DNA of 5,480 bases from Syntrophomonas sp. UBA4807 (GCA_002402575.1 DHGD01000152.1:6297-11776); one strand, 5' to 3'; shown: positions 1-5,429, counted from the stretch's first letter. Translations and numbers: made by a program. Notes: generated from the sequence alone by a model not told the origin.

Positions 1-377
1 AAAAAACCCGCCAATACCGGCTCTAGAGTATCGCTGCCGCATATAACAAAATCCACCCGGCGATCCTTAATCCTCTCCAGATATTCCTGGCGTCGCGGGG
101 CGTCGGCCGGCATTGACAAGAGGTCGGCCAAACGGACTTTGGGGAAGACCACATAACGACTGTCGAGGACTTCCGCTATCAAACGAAAAGCCGCCAGTTC
201 GCGCGCGTTGAGTATGTAATCCCGCTTGCGGTAAGGCATTTCATTCACATCCACCCAGGCATTGCTCAGGTCAATGACATTGCTATTATTTTTATTTTTG
301 GCCTGGTACTCCTGAAAGGCGTCCCAGGCGAATTTGGCAAATATGGCTATAATTAATAAGGCCAGGAATTGGGCCAA
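1..377 (-). CDS. DUF2726 domain protein with N-terminal membrane anchor (partial, C-terminus beyond window)
   Basis: My reading of the minus strand gives 125 codons without a stop, running off the left edge. It starts at TTG (375-377), preceded by GGGAGGTG (385-392) with a 7-nt spacer. Residues about 4-17 form one hydrophobic segment (FLALLIIAIFAKF), probably a membrane anchor or uncleaved signal. A polar Lys/Asn-rich linker follows. From about residue 52 the sequence matches the DUF2726 pattern: an 'ILNARELAAFRLIAEVL' helix, then 'YVVFPKVRLADLLS' (76-88), then 'RRVDFVICGSDTLEPVLAGF' (106-125). In the family the next stretch is usually an acidic 'ELDD' nuclease-like motif, which lies off the window. 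DUF2726 has no firmly known function; its core resembles restriction-endonuclease-like folds, so a nucleic-acid role is only inference. An in-frame ATG at 417-419 would add 14 residues. It lacks a ribosome binding site and lies upstream of the predicted transcription start, so I prefer the TTG. Confidence 0.8.
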   Translation of the reverse strand, partial: MAQFLALLIIAIFAKFAWDAFQEYQAKNKNNSNVIDLSNAWVDVNEMPYRKRDYILNARELAAFRLIAEVLDSRYVVFPKVRLADLLSMPADAPRRQEYLERIKDRRVDFVICGSDTLEPVLAGF

Positions 378-401
378 AAATAAACACCTCCCGGGCAGAA
401 T

Positions 402-430
402 GTTATAAAATATTGCCATGGTATTGGCAA
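402..430 (-). promoter_or_regulatory. Sigma-A-type promoter for the DUF2726 gene
   Basis: On the minus strand, TTGCCA (425-430, 5/6 match to the -35 consensus) is followed after exactly 17 bases by TATAAC (402-407, 5/6 match to the -10). Transcription would begin near 395, only a few bases before the ribosome binding site at 385-392. This short leader supports the TTG start at 377 over the ATG at 419. Confidence 0.6.
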
Positions 431-448
431 TGCAGTTGTCCTGCCAAT
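412..448. promoter_or_regulatory. Overlapping inverted repeats, candidate operator
   Basis: Three copies of one half-site lie here: ATTGCC (412-417), TTGGCAAT (424-431) and TGCCAAT (442-448). They form two overlapping inverted repeats: ATTGCC-N8-GGCAAT (412-431) and ATTGGCA-N12-TGCCAAT (423-448). The inner one covers the -35 box and spacer of the leftward promoter, where a bound repressor would block RNA polymerase. The regulator is unknown; operator function is inference. Confidence 0.4.
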
Positions 449-521
449 CGCTGCTGACATTTTGCTAGGTCTATAGGTGTGTTACTGCCGCAAAAGACGA
501 CATGACATTTCAGGTCAGAAT

Positions 522-550
522 CGGCTGAGCCGGGGTACTCCATTTACCCC
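522..550. repeat. Short palindrome followed by a stem-loop in the divergent intergenic region
   Basis: CGGCT-G-AGCCG (522-532) is an 11-bp odd palindrome. It abuts a possible stem GGGGTA / TACCCC (532-537 with 545-550) with a 7-base loop. An AT-rich stretch, TATATTAATTATATA, follows at 556-570 and contains -10-like hexamers on both strands, but none has a well-spaced -35 box. No clear promoter for the rightward prepilin peptidase gene could be assigned. Confidence 0.3.
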
Positions 551-605
551 TTGTCTATATTAATTATATACCGGGCCTGAACAAGAGTTGCTTTGTAACT
601 ATTCT

Positions 606-625
606 ATACCAAACGGAGACGGTAT
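606..625 (+). promoter_or_regulatory. Small hairpin in the prepilin peptidase leader with GGA in its loop
   Basis: ATACC (606-610) pairs with GGTAT (621-625) around a 10-base loop, AAACGGAGAC. The ribosome binding site AAAGGAGA (641-648) is 15 bases downstream. A loop carrying ANGGA followed by another ANGGA in the Shine-Dalgarno is the arrangement seen in CsrA-repressed leaders. The stem is only 5 bp, so this is a weak call. Confidence 0.25.
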
Positions 626-655
626 CCAAATCAACTTCAAAAAGGAGACTTGCCA

Positions 656-1393
656 TTGGCTATAGCGATCTTATTGGGCCTGGCGGCGGGAAGCTTCCTG
701 AACGTCTGTATATGGCGCCTGCCACGTTCCCAGTCAATAATTTGGCCGGGTTCGCATTGCCCTGAATGCGGACATGCCTTGCGCGCCAGTGATCTTATCC
801 CGCTCTTTAGCTTCATATTGAACCGGGCTCGCTGCAGATACTGTTTGCAGCCCATATCCTGGCGATATCCAATTATTGAGGCTCTGACTGCATCAGGAAT
901 TGCTTGCCTGTACATCAAGACCGGATGGGGATGGCAGCTGGTTCAGGATACTATACTGTTCTGCGGCCTGGTGATTGCCTCGGCCATTGATATTGAATGG
1001 CGTATAATACCCAACCGCCTGACAGCCTTTATGACAGCAGCGGGCCTGGTAATGATCCTGTTGGCAAGTCCGCGACTGATCTTAAATTCCTTGGGAGGGG
1101 CAATCGGTGCCGCCCTGGTGTTATTGCTCCCGTCACTTGTGTATCCGGGCGGCATGGGAGGCGGAGATATTAAATTGGCGGCTGTGATTGGATTGTATCT
1201 GGGCTGGCCGATGTCTTTGCCGGCAGTGTTCCTGGGTATATTGACTGGAGCGCTGTTTGGCCTGGCGTTGATGTTATGGAAGCAGCAGGGTTTGAAGACC
1301 GCCCTGCCGCTTGGCCCCTTTTTAAGTCTGGGAGCCATACTGACAGTGCTCTGGGGACAGCAGATTTTGAACTGGTATGCTGGTTTCTATTAA
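656..1393 (+). CDS. pilD: Type IV prepilin peptidase / N-methyltransferase (A24 family)
   Basis: This polytopic membrane aspartyl protease cleaves the leader of type IV prepilins or competence pseudopilins at the cytoplasmic face and, in bifunctional members, methylates the new N-terminus. The N-terminal part has the family hallmark 'GSFLNVCIWRLP' (residues 12-23), then two cysteine pairs, CPEC (35-38) and CRYC (60-63). The A24 domain has both catalytic aspartates: Asp112 in 'SAIDIEWRIIPNRLT' and Asp171 in 'GGMGGGDIKL'. About seven further hydrophobic segments follow, and the C-terminal 'LPLGPFLSLGA' is typical. The length of 245 aa is normal. I chose TTG at 656 because AAAGGAGA (641-648) is then 7 nt away; an in-frame TTG at 650 lies only about 2 nt from the same site. 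No pilin or pilus assembly gene is in the window, so this may be an orphan locus serving a remote pilus or competence system. The equivalent Firmicutes gene is also called comC. Confidence 0.93.
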   Translation: MAIAILLGLAAGSFLNVCIWRLPRSQSIIWPGSHCPECGHALRASDLIPLFSFILNRARCRYCLQPISWRYPIIEALTASGIACLYIKTGWGWQLVQDTILFCGLVIASAIDIEWRIIPNRLTAFMTAAGLVMILLASPRLILNSLGGAIGAALVLLLPSLVYPGGMGGGDIKLAAVIGLYLGWPMSLPAVFLGILTGALFGLALMLWKQQGLKTALPLGPFLSLGAILTVLWGQQILNWYAGFY

Positions 1394-1396
1394 AAC

Positions 1397-1425
1397 AGCC
1401 CTGGTATAGGGGGCTTTAATATAAT
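1397..1425 (+). terminator. Weak hairpin after the prepilin peptidase gene, possible terminator, next to a -10-like element
   Basis: AGCCC (1397-1401) pairs with GGGCT (1411-1415) around a 9-base loop and is followed by TTAATATAAT. The 5-bp stem and interrupted T-run make a weak terminator. A perfect TATAAT sits at 1420-1425 but has no acceptable -35 box at 16-18 bp. Whether thrC has its own promoter or is read through from upstream is therefore open. No T-box or Thr/Ile-rich leader peptide was found in 1394-1518. Confidence 0.3.
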
Positions 1426-1518
1426 AAATTTTAAGTATAAAATGGAGGGCAAGTTCTATTTGACCCTGAGTTTGCTTGACAAGACCCGCCCGGGAGCGGA
1501 AAGAAGGAGATGGATGAA

Positions 1519-3018
1519 GTGCGATACATTAGCAGCCGGGGCAAGAGCCCGACAGTTTCCGCCGCACAGGCCATTATAAACGGCATTGCGCCGGATGGCG
1601 GGCTTTACATACCAGAAAACAAACCTTCGGCTAGTGAAGAGGATTTCATAAAATGGGCCCCAATGCCTTATCAGGGCAGGGCAGAGGACGTTCTGCAGCG
1701 CTACCTGACCGATTTCACACCTGCTGAGATAGAACATTGTGTTCAGGGCGCTTACAACCAGACCAACTTTGACCATGCGGCGGTTGCACCGTTAATTGAA
1801 TTGTCGCCGCAGCTGCATATACTGGAGCTTTGGCACGGTCCAACCAGCGCTTTTAAGGACATGGCCCTGCAGATACTGCCTTATCTGCTGACTACCAGCA
1901 TGAACAAGACTGGCGAGAACAACCAGATAGCCATACTGGTGGCCACTTCCGGAGACACCGGCAAAGCTGCCCTGGAGGGCTTTAAAGATGTGGAAGGAAC
2001 CAGTATTGTGGTGTTCTATCCGGCGGCAGGGGTTAGTGCAGTGCAACGCCTGCAGATGGTCACGCAGACTGGAGCTAATGTACATGTGGCCGCTGTCGAA
2101 GGCAACTTCGACGATGCCCAGAACGGGGTCAAACGCATTTTTAGCAATCAGGACTTCATCGCTCGTCTGGCATCAGCCGGGGTGAAGATGTCGTCAGCCA
2201 ATTCTATTAACTGGGGGCGGTTGCTGCCCCAAATAGTATACTACCTGTCGGCCTACGCCGATCTAATGCAAAAGGGGAGCATAGCCTACGGGGAAAAGGT
2301 CAATATCGTCGTTCCTACCGGGAACTTTGGCAACATTCTGGCGGCATATTATGCCGGTGAAATGGGTCTGCCGCTAGGGCGCTTGATTTGTGCTGCCAAT
2401 GCCAATAACATCTTAACCGATTTCATCAACAGCGGGGTTTATGATCGCAACCGTCCATTTTACAAGACCATTTCCCCCTCCATGGATATACTCATCTCCT
2501 CCAACCTGGAACGGCTTTTGGCCGAGGTCAGCGGGCGCGATTCCGTCCGGCTCAATCAGTGGATGCAACAGCTGGCCGATGTCGGGCGCTATAAGGTTAC
2601 AGATTTGGTGCGGGAAAAGATTCAGCGTGTGTTCTGGTCGGATTATGGGAACGATGAGGAAACTATCAGCGCTATCCGCCGCACCTGGGAGCAGTATCAA
2701 TACCTGGTGGACACGCACACCGCAGTGGCATTGCATGTTTACGAACGATACCAGGATAAGACCGGGGATGCCAACACCGCTATAGTTGCTTCCACCGCCA
2801 GCCCTTTCAAGTTCGCCAGCAGCGTAGCCGAGGCCATCCTGCCCGAAGCTATTCGCCGGGGCAAAGATGAATTCAGCCTGATCCGCTTTCTCTCCGAGTG
2901 GACCGGGATTGCGGTTCCAATGGGGATACGCGACTTGGATAAACGCGCCGTGCTGCACCATGTCACAACCAGCCCGGCCGGTATGCAGGATACCGTAGCC
3001 GACCTGCTAAAACTGTAA
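1519..3018 (+). CDS. thrC: Threonine synthase
   Basis: This cytoplasmic PLP enzyme converts O-phospho-L-homoserine and water to L-threonine and phosphate, the last step of threonine synthesis. The N-terminus (MRYISSRGKSPTVSAAQAI) matches the usual 'MxYxSTRG' opening, followed by 'GIAPDGGLYIPE'. The PLP-binding lysine is Lys113 in 'LWHGPTSAFKDMALQ'. The phosphate-binding loop is 'ATSGDTGKAA' (142-151), then 'MSSANSINWGRLLPQIVYY' (224-242) and 'PTGNFGN' (266-272). The roughly 500-aa length matches the long, two-domain class found in Clostridia, E. coli and yeast; all landmarks are present, so it should be active. I chose GTG at 1519: AAGGAG (1504-1509) is then 9 nt away and the protein starts like its family. 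The in-frame ATG at 1510 directly abuts the ribosome binding site with no spacer. The gene ends 32 bp from the stop of the convergent gene whose product may supply its substrate. Confidence 0.96.
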   Translation: MRYISSRGKSPTVSAAQAIINGIAPDGGLYIPENKPSASEEDFIKWAPMPYQGRAEDVLQRYLTDFTPAEIEHCVQGAYNQTNFDHAAVAPLIELSPQLHILELWHGPTSAFKDMALQILPYLLTTSMNKTGENNQIAILVATSGDTGKAALEGFKDVEGTSIVVFYPAAGVSAVQRLQMVTQTGANVHVAAVEGNFDDAQNGVKRIFSNQDFIARLASAGVKMSSANSINWGRLLPQIVYYLSAYADLMQKGSIAYGEKVNIVVPTGNFGNILAAYYAGEMGLPLGRLICAANANNILTDFINSGVYDRNRPFYKTISPSMDILISSNLERLLAEVSGRDSVRLNQWMQQLADVGRYKVTDLVREKIQRVFWSDYGNDEETISAIRRTWEQYQYLVDTHTAVALHVYERYQDKTGDANTAIVASTASPFKFASSVAEAILPEAIRRGKDEFSLIRFLSEWTGIAVPMGIRDLDKRAVLHHVTTSPAGMQDTVADLLKL

Positions 3019-3021
3019 AGC

Positions 3022-3052
3022 GAGGCAAGGACGGTTACCTTTGACTTGCTTC
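3022..3052. terminator. Candidate hairpin between convergent genes
   Basis: GAGGCAAG (3022-3029) can pair with CTTGCTTC (3045-3052), 8 bp with one G-U on the rightward transcript, around a 15-base loop. It lies in the 32-bp gap after thrC and overlaps the stop codon of the leftward gene. There is no clear T-run on either side, so intrinsic termination is doubtful. Confidence 0.25.
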
Positions 3053-4259
3053 AACCTTTGATGAAGTAATCCATCACCTGATGACCGAGGGGGAAATGAC
3101 GGCCCCGCCTGGCGGCAGCCTCATTGTACTGCCCGATTCCATTAGCGACGGGACGGTTTTTATCGAAGATCATATATGGAACCATGCCGCTGCTGTGGGT
3201 CTTGATGGACAGCGGGGTGGGATGGTCGGGGATGATCATCACGCGCAGTTCATCAAAGCGTTCCATCTCAGCGCGTACCAGCCCCACCACCTCCTTATCG
3301 ATCTGTTCAATGCTCCATATTTTAGCCTTAAGGTTGCCCTGATGTCCGGCCTCATCGGGGGATTCGATATGCATATAAACAAAATCCTGCCCCCCGCACA
3401 GCTCATCTACAGCGGCCCGGGCTTTGCCGGCAAAATTGGTCTCCACCGCGCCGGTAGCACCCGGTACCACAACCGGCTTTAACCCGGCGCATATCCCCAG
3501 ACCTTTTACCAGGTCCACCGCCGCCACTACCGAACCCCTTATTCCGTACTTATCGGCAAAACTGTCCAGGGAGGGCCTTTTGCCTTGTCCCCAAAACCAA
3601 GCCGAAACCGCCGGATTTTTCCCTCGTCTGATGCGTTCGATATTGATTGGGTGGTTTTCCAACAAGGCTATGCTCTTTTCCATTAGTTCCATCAATACTG
3701 CGCTGTCAGTGCCCCGAGGCAGGTAATCCCCTACCACCCTGCCGGTTATATCATGGGGCGGGGTCAGATCCATGGCGCGGTTGGCGCCGTTTTTCCACAG
3801 GAGCAGGTGGCGGTAGCTTATGCCGGGGTGGAAACTGAACGGATAGCTGCCCAATTCATGCTGCAGCAAGGCCATTAACTGCCGCGATTCCTCAGTGCTG
3901 ATCTCCCCGGAACTGTAATCTAACATGGTGCGCTGCCCGTAAACTGACCCTGGGGAAAGTGTCACCAGGTTGCAGCGCAGAGCCAGATCCTCATCCCCCA
4001 TGGGAACTCCCATGCTGACCGCTTCCAAAGGGCTGCGTCCGGTGTAATAGAGCTTGGGGTCGTACCCCATTACCGACAGATTGGCCACATCACTGCCCGG
4101 CGGGAAACCTTCGGGAATGGTCTGTGCGGTTCCTATGGCAGCGCTCCTGGCAAGAAGGTCTATATTGGGGGTCTGGGCATACTCCAAAGGGGTTTTGCCG
4201 CCCAATTCCCGGATAGCGTCATCAGCCATACCATCGGCCAGGATCAGCAGATATTTCAT
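3051..4259 (-). CDS. Archaeal-type cofactor-independent phosphoglycerate mutase family protein; probable alternative homoserine kinase
   Basis: This 402-aa protein is a dimetal enzyme of the alkaline phosphatase superfamily. Visible landmarks are the metal-binding 'LADGMAD' (Asp9); the nucleophile Ser56 in 'PPGSDVANLSVMGYDP'; 'YTGRSPLEA' (72-80); 'TPPHDITG'; 'WGQGKRPSL' (223-231); 'ESPDEAGHQG' (Asp302, His306); 'IPDHPTP' (Asp345, His346); and 'KTHSS' (His355). The metal and catalytic set looks complete. Two annotations are possible. Archaeal-type PGAM interconverts 2- and 3-phosphoglycerate. A bacterial clade of the same family (TIGR02535, 'proposed homoserine kinase') is assigned to threonine synthesis because it neighbours threonine genes in genomes lacking ThrB. 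Adjacency to thrC favours the second role; this is inference, and reactions cannot be told apart by eye. I chose ATG at 4259 because AAGGAGG (4267-4273) is 7 nt away and the protein opens 'MKYLLILADGM'. An upstream in-frame TTG at 4280 lacks support. Confidence 0.9.
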   Translation of the reverse strand: MKYLLILADGMADDAIRELGGKTPLEYAQTPNIDLLARSAAIGTAQTIPEGFPPGSDVANLSVMGYDPKLYYTGRSPLEAVSMGVPMGDEDLALRCNLVTLSPGSVYGQRTMLDYSSGEISTEESRQLMALLQHELGSYPFSFHPGISYRHLLLWKNGANRAMDLTPPHDITGRVVGDYLPRGTDSAVLMELMEKSIALLENHPINIERIRRGKNPAVSAWFWGQGKRPSLDSFADKYGIRGSVVAAVDLVKGLGICAGLKPVVVPGATGAVETNFAGKARAAVDELCGGQDFVYMHIESPDEAGHQGNLKAKIWSIEQIDKEVVGLVRAEMERFDELRVMIIPDHPTPLSIKTHSSGMVPYMIFDKNRPVANGIGQYNEAAARRGRHFPLGHQVMDYFIKG

Positions 4260-4288
4260 ATTGTTTCCTCCTTGTATCAACTAGGAAT

Positions 4289-4317
4289 AGTATAGCATCA
4301 TACTGCCGGGTTTATAA
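4289..4317 (-). promoter_or_regulatory. Extended -10 promoter for the homoserine kinase/PGM-like gene
   Basis: On the minus strand, TGC-TATACT (TATACT at 4289-4294, TG at 4296-4297) forms an extended -10 element. The -35 position at 17 bp spacing (4312-4317) is TTATAA, a poor match that the TG extension could offset. Transcription would start near 4282 and give a leader of about 23 nt carrying the strong ribosome binding site. Confidence 0.45.
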
Positions 4318-4329
4318 GATAGCCGGTAG

Positions 4330-4419
4330 CGCCGCAACTGGGAGCGGCGAGAACCGCCATAATGCTGCCCCGTAAGTTCTCATATTAATGGTTGCTGACA
4401 CAGGTGCAGCCGCCGCACC
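4330..4419. repeat. Two GC-rich stem-loops in the divergent intergenic region
   Basis: CGCCGC (4330-4335) pairs with GCGGCG (4344-4349) around an 8-base loop. GGTGC (4403-4407) pairs with GCACC (4415-4419) around a 7-base loop. Neither is followed by a T-run. They lie upstream of both predicted transcription starts, so they are not part of either leader; they may be protein-binding sites or chance. I see no open reading frame or RNA gene in this interval. Confidence 0.25.
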
Positions 4420-4444
4420 ATAAGATTCCCGAGCTGGCCATTAA

Positions 4445-4473
4445 TTGCTATATATTGGCATGTTCCGTATAAT
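4445..4473 (+). promoter_or_regulatory. Sigma-A-type promoter for the chemoreceptor-like gene
   Basis: TTGCTA (4445-4450) and a perfect TATAAT (4468-4473) are separated by exactly 17 bases. Transcription should begin near 4480, giving a leader of about 44 nt. This is the best-matching promoter in the window and shows that the downstream gene is transcribed independently. Confidence 0.65.
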
Positions 4474-4486
4474 TAACTTAGAAACA

Positions 4487-4516
4487 TAGCTCAGCTAATT
4501 ATTAATTATTGGGAGG
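4487..4516 (+). promoter_or_regulatory. Leader elements: palindrome, tandem 7-mer and ribosome binding site
   Basis: TAGCT-C-AGCTA (4487-4497) is an 11-bp palindrome lying about 7 bases past the predicted transcription start, a common repressor position. The 7-mer TAATTAT then occurs twice in tandem (4496-4502, 4503-4509), followed directly by GGGAGG (4511-4516), 7 nt before the ATG. The AU-rich stretch should keep the ribosome binding site unstructured. Operator function is inference. Confidence 0.4.
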
Positions 4517-4523
4517 CGTTATC

Positions 4524-5210
4524 ATGGGCAGCAAATTCTGGGATTCCTATCCACTGGTCGCTGAAGGCATGCTGCAAGCCCTGCCGCCGGGTTACACATT
4601 TTATCTCTCCAACCTGGAGAAAGTAGTTTTTAAGGCGCCGGCTGATTCGGTTCCCGGGGTAAAGGTTGGGGAGCCCTACGTACCCCATGGACCCTCAGGC
4701 ACCGCCATCCGCACGGAACAGGTGGTGGCCATGGAACTGGACATCAGTTACTACGGTGAACCAATTAAGGTATACGCGGCGCCGATTTTCGATGATGACC
4801 AGACCGATCTGCTGTTGGGCGCATTCGCCATTTCCCAGAGTCGGGACAGCGCTTTCTCGCTGCGCAATCTGGGCAATACCTTCCAGGTGGGCATGGCCGA
4901 AATAGGTATCGCCCTGAAGAGAATGGCCATGGACAGCCACGAAGTAAAAATAAACAATACCGCGCTATACCAGCATATTCAAAATGTCCAGCTCTCCCTG
5001 CAGCAGATCGAAGCCAGCGGGCCGCTTTGTGAGGATACCGTTAACGCTCTGAAGGCTATGAAAACCGATCTGGATCAGATAACAGCTGAAGCCCAGATCA
5101 TAGTGCAGCGCAGCGATCAGCAGGCCAGCCTGATGCAAATGGTGAGCAATCGGGTTAAGGAACTTACCAATAACATAGAGGACCTAAACCGCATCGCCCA
5201 TGAAATTTAA
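4524..5210 (+). CDS. Soluble chemoreceptor-like sensor protein lacking the signalling tip
   Basis: This 228-aa protein has no signal peptide or membrane segment. Residues about 10-105 resemble the small PAS/Cache-like input domain of soluble Firmicutes methyl-accepting proteins: 'PPGYTFYLSNLEKVVFKA', then 'GVKVGEPYVPHGPSGTAIRTEQ', then 'SYYGEPIKVYAAPIFDDD' and 'LLLGAFAIS'. Residues about 115-228 look helical and coiled-coil, and the end 'NRVKELTNNIEDLNRIAHEI' resembles the methylation helix that in chemoreceptors leads into the invariant 'QTNLLALNAAIEAARAGE' hairpin tip. The protein stops just there, so CheA/CheW contact is not encoded. I translated the sequence after the stop in two frames and found no tip remnant, which argues against a simple recent frameshift. 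It may be a free-standing sensor partner or decoy that pairs with a full receptor; ligand and partner are unknown. ATG at 4524 is chosen for its ribosome binding site; an in-frame TTG at 4509 overlaps that site. It has its own promoter and stands alone. Confidence 0.7.
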   Translation: MGSKFWDSYPLVAEGMLQALPPGYTFYLSNLEKVVFKAPADSVPGVKVGEPYVPHGPSGTAIRTEQVVAMELDISYYGEPIKVYAAPIFDDDQTDLLLGAFAISQSRDSAFSLRNLGNTFQVGMAEIGIALKRMAMDSHEVKINNTALYQHIQNVQLSLQQIEASGPLCEDTVNALKAMKTDLDQITAEAQIIVQRSDQQASLMQMVSNRVKELTNNIEDLNRIAHEI

Positions 5211-5243
5211 CAACCACGCGGACAGGAAGGCGGAAACACAAAT

Positions 5244-5290
5244 CACCGCAAGATCGGCCATATTTCATACAATGGCCGCGCTTTGCGGTG
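5244..5290. terminator. Two-part hairpin, candidate terminator of the leftward gene
   Basis: CACCGCAA (5244-5251) pairs with TTGCGGTG (5283-5290), and inside it GGCCAT (5256-5261) pairs with ATGGCC (5272-5277) around a 10-base loop, with a small internal loop between the stems. Read leftward, the stem is followed by ATTTGTGTTT, which would suit termination of the gene ending at 5430. Read rightward there is no T-run. Confidence 0.45.
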
Positions 5291-5306
5291 GCTGACCATG
5301 AGGCTG

Positions 5307-5332
5307 AATTATGTACGGAGAAGGACATAATT
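5307..5332. repeat. Perfect 8-bp stem with a GGA-rich loop
   Basis: AATTATGT (5307-5314) is the exact reverse complement of ACATAATT (5325-5332). The 10-base loop ACGGAGAAGG carries two GGA triplets, the second completed by the first base of the stem. The hairpin could form in a 3' untranslated region or a small RNA. The role is unknown. Confidence 0.4.
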
Positions 5333-5340
5333 GCATCCCG

Positions 5341-5380
5341 GGGCATATTCGCTGCCCGCAGGTTATCGGACCTGTTATTT
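5341..5380 (+). terminator. Tandem hairpins with T-rich tail, candidate terminator of the chemoreceptor-like gene
   Basis: GGGCA (5341-5345) pairs with TGCCC (5353-5357), and CAGGT (5359-5363) pairs with ACCTG (5370-5374). TTATTT follows directly at 5375-5380. Each stem is only 5 bp and the T-run is short, so efficiency would be modest. It lies about 130-170 bases after the stop at 5210, and nothing nearer looks like a rightward terminator. Confidence 0.35.
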
Positions 5381-5429
5381 GACCGTCGCGGCGGCCATAA
5401 TCTGAGTCTGCCCTGTTGCCTACCTATCC

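Noticed and set aside
943..1338. 131-codon minus-strand open frame inside the prepilin peptidase gene
   Set aside because: It is antisense to a well-supported membrane protease, and its Pro/Asn/Arg-rich translation has no recognisable domain.
1476..1504. Perfect TTGACA (1476-1481) considered as the thrC -35 box
   Set aside because: No -10-like hexamer lies 16-18 bp downstream; that position is purine-rich and overlaps the Shine-Dalgarno.
1394..1518. T-box or other amino-acid riboswitch before thrC
   Set aside because: The interval is about 125 nt, too short for a T-box, and lacks the AGGGTGG...ACCGCG antiterminator motif.
1442..1580. Short frame starting at ATG 1442, considered as a thr leader peptide
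   Set aside because: The encoded peptide (MEGKFYLTLSLLDK...) is not rich in Thr or Ile, the frame runs on into thrC, and no attenuator structure follows.
2413..2961. 182-codon minus-strand open frame inside thrC
   Set aside because: It lies fully opposite conserved threonine synthase sequence, with no ribosome binding site noticed; this is a shadow frame from GC-biased codons.
3081..3482. 133-codon plus-strand frame inside the homoserine kinase/PGM-like gene
   Set aside because: It is antisense to a conserved enzyme, and its translation shows no family features.
4312..4384. 23-codon minus-strand frame starting at ATG near 4384
   Set aside because: No ribosome binding site precedes it, and the peptide has no recognisable features.
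5211..5330. Frameshifted remainder of a chemoreceptor signalling domain after the stop at 5210
   Set aside because: Translations of two frames show nothing like the conserved NLLALNAAIEAARAGE tip, so no decayed receptor tail is visible.
5164..5346. 60-codon minus-strand frame across the structured intergenic region
   Set aside because: Composition is Arg/Ser/Cys-rich and non-protein-like, it overlaps the end of the chemoreceptor-like gene, and the hairpins explain the sequence better.
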